From positions 4,164,001-4,228,000 of the forward strand of contig NC_064004.1 in NCBI RefSeq assembly GCF_932276165.1: a stretch of DNA of 64,000 nt, written 5' to 3'. Below the pieces are notes generated by a model. That model saw only the letters and a list, made by a program, of their open reading frames with translations, did not search any database and was not told the DNA's origin. The stretch comes from Plutella xylostella. Its lineage: Eukaryota > Arthropoda > Insecta > Lepidoptera > Plutellidae. Below, piece by piece: positions 24,201-36,200 of this stretch; position 1 is the stretch's first letter; every line of letters begins with the position of its first letter. The position numbers and the translations under genes were made by a program.

Positions 24201-27200
24201 CCAGCTATCCCCCTGTCCATGGCCTCCTCATTCTAGTTCCTACTAAACACGTCTAGGTCATGCCGCCATCTTCTTTTAGGTCTGCCCTTGTGCCGACGGC
24301 CGTTATCGGCTATCCATTCGGTGGCATTTTTCCCCACCTATCCGGCTGCATACGACAGACGTGCGCCGCCCAGTCCCACTTCATTTTGGCGTCATCCACG
24401 TCGAAGGACGCTATCTCGCCCAAGTAAAATACTCATTTACATATTGTATTTCTTGCCCATCTACCTCAACCCTACGTTTCGTGCTATTGATCATGACTTT
24501 TGTCTTCGACCGGTTCATCTTTAGTCCAACTTCAAGGCTTGCGTGGAAAGCTCTCGCAACATTGTTAGCAAAACGGAGGTTTGACAATTTTTTACTTCCA
24601 ACATTGATGTCCTTGTCCTCCCAGGACTGTGTCAACTTCTTGAAGACCTCTTCGAGGCAACTTGTAAAGCGGTACAGCCGGTCGCCTTGCATGTCGCACT
24701 TTTCAACGGAAACGTCGGATCAGAAGGGCTAGTACGGGGCGCATTTAAGACGTGACAAAAGTTTTGCATCGCCGTCACTCACATCGCTCTGCCTCAAGAG
24801 TGAGCGCGACAGAGAACTTTTATCACGTCTTATTAGTGCCCTGTGCTACAGGGCCAGGTTGTTCCACTTTCACGTTGACTGAGCTGTTTATGTAGATAGT
24901 AGCAACGAGTTCGATTTAGGTTGGATGAATTTTGTGGTTTAATGGCGGAAAATATTGCTTGGTGGTGGATACTGTCGAAACCTTTGGTATATTCAATAAA
25001 TGCAAGGTAAAGTGGTGTGTTAAACTCATTGAACTTTTCAATAATCTGGTTGAGTGTGTGTAGATGGTTCGTGGTTGAATAACTAGGTCGGAAACCAGCT
25101 TGTTCTGGTAGTTGATGTTAGTCCAGCAGAAAACGGATGCGATTGTAAATTAATTTTATGGATTATTAATACATGTGTGATGTCAAGCTAACGGGTCTAT
25201 ATAGTTTCCGAGGTCTGATTTCTCACCCTTTTTATGGAGAATTAAGTATTAGAATTACAGAATTTACGGGGAAATTTACCTGAAACTAATACATGAATTA
25301 GTTGGGCTCACCTATTTTAAGAGGGAAAGCCCCAGTATCAATCGAATGCTGGTGATTGTGAAACAGCTAAGTAAAATTATCATCGCCAAGCAGTTTGAGA
25401 TGATCTTTACATAGCTACGCATAAGATCAATTTCCTTAATTATTTCCTGCCCGCAATAAGTAAATTCACTGCTGCCCGATCATGTTAACTCCCCGGCAAA
25501 ATTCACTCCTAGAAACAGAGAATTTACTGATTGTAAGCAGTCAATGAACGAAATTGCTGTCATGTTATCCGTAGCCATATAAGGATCTTCTCAAACTGCT
25601 TCGCGATAATCATTATCCTCAGCTGTTTGACAATAACCAGCATCCGGTTGATGCTAGGACTTTCCCTTTGCAGTTGATTTATAGGTAGCTGGCTGTTATT
25701 ACATAAATCTAATGTTTGATGTGAATTCTGAGACTGACTTGTTTGTGTGTTTGGTAACTCATGAAAATCGCTGAAAAAACATAATTCCAAACATCTCACA
25801 TGATACCGTGCTCCATTCATCACCTGCATCTGACGATAGAGGTGATGAACATGGCTCTACAAAAAATTTAGTTACATAATTTTACATTGTTTTTCAGCAC
25901 ATAGTTTTAGAAACATAATAAATTAGCAAAAATATACTCAAAAATCATAAATTTATTTATTTTCCATTGAAAATACGCAACATTATTAAAGAACAACGAC
26001 GTACCTTAAAATAATCCCAAAGAATAACGACGGTTATCTACACACGTCTACCACTTATCCATAGAATAATGTCGGTTTATACAAAACACCAATAGTTAGG
26101 ACCAGTTAGGACATAGAACATCGTCGCATTTTAAATACCGTCACTAAATATAACAAACAAATAATATTGCTTTTTTAAAACACCGTACGTAATTATAACT
26201 AACTTCTCAATGATTTTAGCGAAAATCAGGGCTTTCATTTTATTAAAACAAAGTCCCAAGAATAACGACGGATTTGAGAGACCGTCTTTCTCTATGGGAG
26301 AGGTATGAAAAAAAAATACTTAGAAAATATAAGTTTTTTTAATAATGAATATAGCGAAAAAAACATTTTATGTACTCATTACGTGTTCCATGTGCTCCTA
26401 CATAGAACACTGACAGAACAAACAAACCGTCGCGCGGGAGCGGGTCGCGGGGGGTGAGGTTCACCGCGGAACATCGACGGAATATCACAAGCGCCTCTGT
26501 ACTATGCGAAAAAATCAAAACCGTCAGTGTTCGACTCTGTATTTCACTTATTATAAAAGATTTCAAAAAAACTTTTGGTGTACCGGTAAATAATGCAATT
26601 TTAAAGAAGAATCTGCAATAATCCGAAAATCGAAAAAAATCAGATCCGTCACTGTTCTACGACTGCGACGAAAGGAGTGTGAGTAGAGTTGCTGCCGCGT
26701 TGGCGTGGAGTCGTTATAATGTGCGAAGACCTTAAACTTTGAGGTCAAGTGACTTTTTTACTATGAGAAGCATATTTTTCTAAACCGCAGAATATAAGTA
26801 AGTATACGCAGTATAAGTAACAACACCTGTATACGCCTGGCGCACCCTGGGCAGTCAGCTACACTAATCTGACTGGCCAAACCTTTCATCACAAACAAAC
26901 CCTAAGCAGCTATAGCCAGTGTTTGTCACCAACTCTCTAAAAATATTGACAAACATACATACCTAAAGAGGGGTAGATGAGTTTCAACTCAGGAGGTTGT
27001 GTGATCATCGCCGGCTGATTCTTGACTCTCGTGAAGTGATGCAAGAAGTCACCTGTCAGCCATAGCTGAAGCAAAACTTTATATTACAAATAAATACAGT
27101 GCTCCAAAATTGATAATGCGCATAGAAATCTTTGACAGATCGGTTGTTTTCGATTATGTGACACATGATATTGACTCCTATTTCTTTCGAAAAAGGTGCA

Positions 27201-30200
27201 AAATGCAAGTGTTTTTTTAAGGGTCTTACGATTTAATGATTCGGGTGTGAAGATCTGCATGTGCATTATTAATTTTGGACAAGTGTACTGCTGTACAGAA
27301 TGTCAGGCAGCTTGAAAACATGTGACAGTCGGGTTGCCGACTTAATCGACAACTCTCTCAGCACAAGCTTGATGGTGTTGGGGTCCACCAACCTGCACTA
27401 GGCCAGCGTGGTGGACTAGGCCACCACGCTTCCTTCATTGGATGCAGTGCAGACCCGTGCCCCAGCAGGAGATTTTATGGGGGTGTGATGATGATAGAGG
27501 GTGTAAACGGCAAACACGGTAGCAATGGCAAGTAAAAGTCACGATTAAAAGAAAACTGTTTTATATAACTGTAGGCGGTACCACTGAGGTAAGAGCACTA
27601 CTTTCTAGTGCTAATACATATTCCATCCGGATCCCATGCAAGTTATCACAAACTTTACTTAGCACACCGGTTAGTGTCACAGTAGGAAGTAGTAATAGTC
27701 ATCAGCTGTCGCAGTCACGGTCGTTTTATAGTATAAATTGTGAGTCGTCTTTCTAGTAATTGTCAATACAGTAGCAGCATACCTTAGGCTCCTTCCCATA
27801 GCTCCCCAAGCTGCTGGCCTGAGCCACCAGCGGCCAGCGCTGCTCCGCCGGCGCGCGGCAGTGCTGGCGCAGCAGCGAGCCCGCGCGGGTGAGCCCCCAC
27901 TCGAGGTCCAAGTGTGATAGTAGTAGCTAGTGTAGTAATAGCCATGGTTGTAAGAGCTATGGCTGTAAAAGCCATGGTTGTAAGAGCCATGGTAGTAATC
28001 ATAGTTGTAGTTGTAGTTGTAGTTGTAGTTGTAGTTGTAGTTGTAGTTGTAGTTGTAGTTGTAGTTGTAGTTGTAGTTGTAGTTGTAGTTGTAGTTGTAG
28101 TTGTAGTTGTAGTTATAGTTGTAGTTGTAGTTGTAGTTGTAGTTGTAGTTGTAGTTGTAGTTGTAGTTGTAGTTGTAGTTGTAGTTGTAGTTGTAGTTGT
28201 AGTTGTAATTGTAGTTGTAGTTGTAGTCGTAGTTTTACTATTACCTTGGGTTCTTTTCCATAAGAGCCCAGGCTGCTGGCCTGAGCCACCAGCGGCCAGC
28301 GCTGCTCCGCCGGCGCGCGGCAGTGCTGGCGCAGCAGCGAGCCCGCGCGGGTGAGCCCCCACTCGAGGTCGAAGTGAGAGCCGGGCACCGAGGCCACGAG
28401 GAATACGCTGGATGATGATGAAAAGGAAATTATTTATTTGTGTATAACATGTTAGGATTTTTTTATTTTGCGCTATACACGTCCTAGTTGTTCTAAAAAA
28501 ATCCTAAATAAAGTGAAAAAAACATGCATACTGCTATCTAGCGGCCACGGCTGAAACTAAAACATGCGCAGTGCCATCTAGCGGCCACCGCTAGAACTAA
28601 AACATGCGCAGTGCCATCTAGCGGTCACCGCTGAAACTAAAACATGCACACTGCTATCTAGCGACCACGGCTGAAACTAAAACATGCGCAGTGCCATCTA
28701 GCGGCCACCGCTGGAATGAAAACCGCGCACACTGCCATCTATCGGCAACTCTCGGAACTAAACTCACTTGATTTTGCTAAAGTCGCATCGCTTCACTCTT
28801 TCCACGTACGGCGCGAGCTGCGCCAGGTGGTAGTGGTGGAGGTACTTCAACAGGGATCTCTTGAACATGGTGGGGGACTCTAGTAACTGTCACCTATCAC
28901 CATTCACCATCAAAAATTCTAGCACCATCTATCGTCAACCGCTGGAACTAAAACATGCGCAATGCCATCTAGGGGCAACCACCGGAACTACTCACTTGAT
29001 CTTGCTAAAGTCGCATCGCTTCACTCGCTTAACGTACGGCGCGAGCTGTGCCAGGTGGTAGTGGTGGAGGTACTTGAGTAGAGATCTCTTGAACATGGTG
29101 GGGCATTATGTTGTCTTTCGTTTCACTTGTATTATACCTAAATGATCACCAGTCACCATCAAACATTCTAGCTAGCATCACCTAGTGTCAACCGCTGGAA
29201 CTAAAACAAGCACACCGCCATCTATCGGCAACTGACGAAACTAACTACTCACTTGATCTTACTGAAGTCGCATCGCTTCACTCGTTCCACGTACGGCGTC
29301 AGGGCAGCCAGGTGGTAGTGGTGGAGGTACTTCAACAGGGATCTCTTGAACATGGTGGGGGACTCCCCGTCGTGCGGCATGGCCTCGGGTGGTAGCTCGG
29401 GGCAGGCCGGGCTGAACCAGAGGCTGGGGGGTTGAATGATAGGGTATAGTTATTTACAAGGTGTTAAAAATAGTAAGCCGAAAAGAAGTGACTCAACGAC
29501 ATACGTATTCAGAAAGAAAATATTTGAATTTTTTTAATTTTACACCCTAAGAAAATTTGGGAAAAAATATACTTTACCATGGAAATTCTCAGCGCCGGGA
29601 TTCGAACTAGCATCTCTGGCGTGAGAAGCGGGCGCTTACCACACTAAGCTACCACCGCCCTTATAATTTGGCACATTTATTGGACGTTTGATAGCCAACT
29701 GATAGCGTTTAGCATGACTGGCTAAGTTTTCATGGTAAGGCCCTAAGCCTTTTTCGCTTATTATACCACTTTTCCAACACCGCATATAATTTAAACATTA
29801 GTTCTTACCCCTGTGTCCGGTTCTCCCAGTCGTCAATGTAGAGATTAGCCGTAGATATCACCACCCGGAGAGAACCGTCCTCATAGCACAGGATCATCAT
29901 TTTACTGAAAACAACGAATAGTTTTTTCTAAAAACACAAAAAAATACTTCTAAAACGCATACAATAAAACTACTATGAGAGAATTTGAAGTAGAATTCAA
30001 TACGACTGTCACAGGCGGCAGGCGTTAGGGATTGCAGTTTTTTAAATCCCAAACTGCAGCTCCTCTTTTTTACCGGGAAACTTATAATAGAATCGTATAA
30101 CATAAGGTTTATTTATTTTATTTTTTTTTTTTAATTTTTATGTATCCTAAAAGATAAGTGCAACGAGATGTTAATGTCTAAGTATGGTTACCACTATAAA

Positions 30201-33200
30201 ATGTATACAGATGCTTCTCGTACTGGGGACAGCAAAGGAATTGCGTTTTATGATCCACAAGTAGACATAAGCTCTAAATTTAGGGTGGAGGCGCGTTGCT
30301 CTATTATGTACCTGGAACTTTTAGCGATAGAACAAGCTGTTTCACACATTAAGAACACTGTAGAGACTAAAATTGTTGTGGTCTCTGACTCCAAAAGTGC
30401 TTTACAACACTTGGCTCGCTGTACCTCGAATTGTCGAGGAACACCGATAGCTTATAGTATTTTGGCGGCTATTTTGGAGTTAGAAAGTACTGGCAAACAA
30501 ATTAAATTTCAATGGGTTCCATCCCACGTTGGTGTTGAAGGTAATGAAATAGTGGATAAATTAGCTGGAGAGGCCTCAATGGATGGTGAAGTTCTCGATT
30601 GCCTTCCTTTCTTTACCGATATGTTTCCAATAATTAGAACAGCAGGTTACTCTCAATGGAAAGAATACTTCGATAGGCGTTCGTTAGAGAAAGGCGTTTG
30701 GTATAAAACCATTCAGTGCAGTCCTCTTGGCAGTCCCTGGTTCGAGAGAAGCGTACTTTCTAGAACCGACATTGTGACATCTCTGAGACTCCGAGCTGGA
30801 CATCTTCCTTTGAATAAATTTGCGTACCTTATGCGTAAATCGGAATCTCCTAATTGCGAGGAATGTCGCAGAGTTGAAGATGTGTACCATTTATTATATG
30901 AATGTGTCCGCACGGAGTCCCAGAGACAAGAAATCTATAATAATGCAATGTTCTATGGCGTAGGCGGCTGTAACAGTGTCCTGGCCTATCCTCTTTCTGA
31001 CGAGGCCAGGCTACTGTACAGACTAGCTCGCTTTGGTATGAAATCTAGAAGATAAGTGATTTTTGATTATATAAATACACAAATAGTATAATACCATTAG
31101 TTATATATGCCTAGTTTTAGTTAACAAACTGTTGTAACATAACTTTATTTTGCTCCTACGAGGGCTACATCGTCATTTTATGTGCAATGTCTTCTATAAA
31201 TAAATAAGATTAAAAAAAAAAAGGTTTATTTTTCTATTAGCTAGGTAGAAGTCATAGTTTAAAAAACTCTTCACTTATTCGACAGGTTATCATTTAACAA
31301 CATTTACATATTGTGCATTGTTACTAGTCTGTAAGTTACCCCTTCCTTCATTGGAAGGAGACCCGTGCCCCAGCAGTGGGACGAGATGGGACGTGATGGC
31401 CGTGATGGGTCGTGATGACTAGTCTGTATTTCTTTTTGATGGTGTTTGAAAAGGCTTGGTAGCCTTATGATCGGATCGCTGGTAGTAGAAGCAACGTTTA
31501 TTGATATATTACAAAGGTTATGACAAGAAACAGATTCCGGGATAGTGACATCTATTGATACCTATTTACAACTGAACAGTGTTCAATGAAGAAATAATCT
31601 ATTCAATCATAAACTTACGTGTGATGCTTCCCGAACGGCGTGGGCATGGTGATATAATGTGCGTCTACATGAGGTTTCTTCTGCGATATCGTCTTCAGGT
31701 CCGAACAGTCCTCGCCGTACAGGATCGTTAGCTTTTTATTACTGAAAAAATGCAATGATATCAGATAGATAGATTAAACATTCGATAACAAAGGATGAGA
31801 TAGAAAGATAGGTCTACTGCTGGATTACACAATCGCCAGAACACTCCTCGGCTTTCCTCATCCATTCACAGCCAGCCAGTTTCTATCGCCATTTCTTCTC
31901 CTCAGTGACGGAGCCACGCCACGTTGTTCGTGGCGTTAAACGTTTGTTCTGATCATAGTCTCGAGAAGATTAATGGTTCTTCGGCAGATACCACCGATCC
32001 ACTGCCACTTCAGCTTGAAGACTTAAAGAGCTTTGTCAGAAATCTTAGTTCTGTCGAGATTATAAATAGAGTACGGAAAATGATCTATACCCCAAACCCT
32101 AAACCTTCCCCACCCAGCTGTGCAGCGAGTCGCATGTTAAGTTCACTGATAAATTCCCACCCTAGTTACCTGTACCCCGCGAAGTAGTACTGAGCCAGCA
32201 GCCACCCCACCTCCACCATGAAGTTAATCTGCAGAGAGCACTTGAGCTCGCCCAGACTCGGGTCTAGGATCTCTGTAACAGACGGTAAGCAAGTCAGTGT
32301 TTAAATTCAAACTTTTGGGGCGTTGAATGTCACACTCTCCCCTGTGGAACACCTGCTAGTGAGAGGGAGAGGGCTATTTATTATGCAACATCGCATCTTA
32401 TGGTATTCCACGAGTACTTCTTCTACCATGTTAGGCTAACGAATAAGTTATGGCTATTTAATATGCGACATCGAATCTTATGGTATTTCTCGAGTCCATC
32501 TTTCACCATGCCTAACTAATTTAAAATAGCTAGCAAAGTTAAAAACTCTCGATAATTTGGTAAATCTGTGCATTTTAAAGCGTTTCAATGACAAAAGGCA
32601 TCCAGCTGAATTCATTGTAACTACTACAATCTAAATGAAAACAATGCAACAAATTTTCTCTCAAACAAAAAACAATCCAATCGTATCAATCCAAACATAT
32701 TTCAGATGTAGTTATACCAATAAATACCTTGAAACGTAATAGAGTACGGCTGTCTATGTGTCTCTCTCGCGTCCGTTATCGTCGTGTAGAACACGTGGTA
32801 GGGGGCGCTGGCGGCGTGCTTGGCGGCCATCTTGCCCGGTGGCGCCACCACCTTGAAGAAACTCTCGATGCGGCGAGTCGGGGGAACTATTGGGCGGTAG
32901 TCTGATGCTGGAAACAAAGAAAGAGATAAGCCCCAAAATATACTTAAGTACAGCTATGTAAAGTGTAATGTCTAGCATGGGACACCCACCAGCCCTCTGG
33001 GCCTGTCATTTTATGAAAGCCAAGAGCAGTGTTTTGTTGGTAGAAGTTTACAGCTGTGGCTGTGGATGATGATTGGCTAATGATGATGATGACTCCATTG
33101 GTTGATTGTGTATGGTACAGGATAGGTACCCCTTCTTTCTATGGTGTATTTAATGTTCTTCTTATTCAATGTGCAAAATCATTTTATGTAGAGATGAAAG

Positions 33201-36200
33201 ATAAATAATAACAAGTTGTACCTAACCCGCGGATAGTCGCGCGTGGTTCAAAAGACCCAGCACTCTATTTATACCTCAATAACTATTAAAATATTCGATA
33301 TTACTAATGGGCGTGCTTAGTACCTTTAAGTTACCATATAAGATAAGATAATAAGATAAATTTATTAAAATTCCACAAAAATCATACAAATTGTAACTAT
33401 TCTAAATATGTTATTTATAGAACTTAAATATACTTAATCAAACCTGAACTAAGGTACGCTATGTACTTTGTATCTCAGGTATGCTTAAAGAGCACATCAT
33501 GTAAATAAAAATCCAAAAATAATACAGTAAAGTTTAGTTAATCCGATCTACCTATATAAAACTAACGGTGTAAAAGTTTAAATTTAATTAGGGACATACA
33601 TAGATATCAAAACTAGGTTATTAGGTAAATTGGCAAAATGAGGTAAACAAAACAAAATTATTACAAGACAATTTTAGACTAGTCAGCAAGGTTTTTATGT
33701 CAGCATGTGAAAAGAGTTGTCAGCATTAAGATTAATAAAACAGTGTCATACATAATAATTACGTAGGTAAATTACCTATTACTAGGCTATTTTAAATTAG
33801 ACCGCACGTAGGGACCTCATAATCAGTAGAGTTGATCATCTTCAATTCGGCAAATTTCCTAGCTGGACAGGCTTCCTCGCCGGTTTTATGGTCACTAGGT
33901 TTTTTGAAGCGGAGGCACGTCGCACATACTGGGGGCTCAGTTGTCTGGGGGCACTCTTTGATGGTATGGCCGACTTGTCCGCAGTGACCACAAGTTGACT
34001 AGGGCTCTCGGCAAAATTTGGCTGAGTGGCCATATTGCTAGCACTTGAAGCACCTCGAGACATATGTGTAGTCTCTAACGGGGCATGATGACCAGTGAAG
34101 ATATACTCGACGCTGTGATATCAGTAGTTTCCTTACGTCAGCTGGGACTACCAAAATATAGTTAGAATATAGGCCTCCTTTCTTTCCTGAGAGATGACTT
34201 AGTTTAATATTGCTTACTATGGACTCTCGTTCTGAGTTTGGGAAATGGTCAGCTATATTCTGTTCATATAAGTAATCTATTACTTGATTATTACTTAAGT
34301 TATTGGGGACATCAATAATAACAATTCTTGGTTTCCGTTTGCTGACCTCTGAGATAGTTAGGCCAGAAGAGTTGAACTTTTCGCATTGCTTCAGTTTCTG
34401 GATGTTTTCCTTTCTTTCAGTGCTTATAATGACACCGCCGTGCTTTGTTTTTCTTACGCTACTCACGTGCAGTTTTAGTTCTTCAGGGCTGATTATTTTT
34501 TGGACTAAGTTTTTGGTATCTTCACTACTTTTTTCTTTATTAGCGGGGAAAATGGCTATAGAGCTGGAGTTTGAAGGTCTAATGACCTGGTTGTTACCCT
34601 TTTTGATAACATCCGCAAAGGAAGGCTGGCTGCTTGTTGAAATCGGCTGCTTCTTGCACACGTCTTGGATTGAAGTGTTGAGGGCTTCGAGACACTTTCG
34701 TACACCTCCTTGTTCATAAAGATGTTCAATCTTCTCCTGGGCTGAGATCGCGTGCTGCTTCACTGATTGATATTGCACAGCCATTTGTGAGGTCCCAGCA
34801 CCAATCTTACGGCATAGGATGGCTATTCGTAACTTCTGGTCCGAATTAAGTTTCCCTTCAGTAGAGATAATGCAGACCTCATTTAGACAACTTTCTATAT
34901 GGGCCATCCATTTTTGAATCTCAGGGGTCGAAATAACTTCTATCACTGGCGGTGCGGGTTTTTCTTCATGATGCTGATGGTCCCTCGTGCAAGAACGACG
35001 CTTTGTGACAGTATATTTTTTTTGATATTTTTTTTATTTTATTATTTTTCTTTTCAGAAATGTCACGTAACCTTTTAGACGATGGTTGTAGAGATCACAC
35101 TGCATTTTTATGCATTAATTGTAATCCGAATATGTGAAAATACCGAAGAAAATACCTAATTATATATACTTAATCAATACAAGGACGAAGTAATTTTATA
35201 TGTAAATTTATGTTAACTTTGAAGGCTGATTGTTGATTATTTTTTTATATAAAAAGTTCATTTTTTTTTGCTACTTAGAAGAATGGTTATTAGTTCAGAT
35301 AAAAATAAGTTTTTTTTATTGATAAATATAAAGTTAATAAAAATAAGCTGTAATTTATGTTCCTATGTAGATAAATAATAACATGAAGCATACTACCTAC
35401 TTTGAAACTGTCAAAACATATTTTTTTATACATAAATTCATAAATAATTTTGATTTAACCTTACGTTTAATGTACAATAATATCTAAAAAAAAAATTGTT
35501 TCGAGAAAATAGAGCAATTTACTTTCGGGTCTAAAAGACCCACATGCAACTGTTTGTGTCACGAAATTTGACGCGAGCACTGGCGGGTTAAGTATATACC
35601 TTTCTCTTTAGAGCTGCTTGCTGCCGGTGTCTCCTTCTTTTCCTTCTGTGCAGAAGATGAACTGGTGCTTTCAGGTTTTTTAACATCTACAAGTTTACCT
35701 TCCATTTTATTCCCACTTTCTACTTTACTAGGTATTTTGTTTTCCAGTTTTGGACTTGTTTTAACTATTGCCTCTTTACTCTCTGGTTTTTTTTCTGCTA
35801 AAGTAGAATTATTTGTTTTTTCTTGTGAATCTTTTGTGATTTCCGGCTGTAGACTGTCTTGTTGGGTTTTCGGTTGATAAAGCTGTTTCTCAACTATAAC
35901 TTCAAGTTGTTCCTTAATCATTTCCCTTTCAAGACTGTATTTTGGTGGGATTTTATATTCACCTCCTGTATGTGAGTCTAGGATGCTTTCTACTGAAAAG
36001 ATAAAATAAAATACATTTTGATATTTTTCTACTGGAATAGATAGATAAGTACTTACATACACATTACATAAACCAGTTGATGAATTATATGATATTATGT
36101 AGTAAGTGACAGGAGTGGTTGGATGAGGAATGCCACCAACAGAAGGCATGCCTTGGGAGAGGCCTATGTGAAGCAGTAGGTACACAGAGATGTTGTATCG

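Noticed and set aside
27998..28234. Interstitial telomeric repeat
   Set aside because: The insect telomere unit is TTAGG; GTAGTT hexamers do not match it.
27784..28397. Long Thr-, Val- or Gln/Leu-repeat ORFs on both strands
   Set aside because: They are translations of the (GTAGTT)n array joined to real TDP1 exon sequence in the wrong frame.
28518..28762. CRISPR-like regular repeat
   Set aside because: Units abut without unique spacers; this is a eukaryotic minisatellite. The 148-bp array at 56095 was rejected for the same reason.
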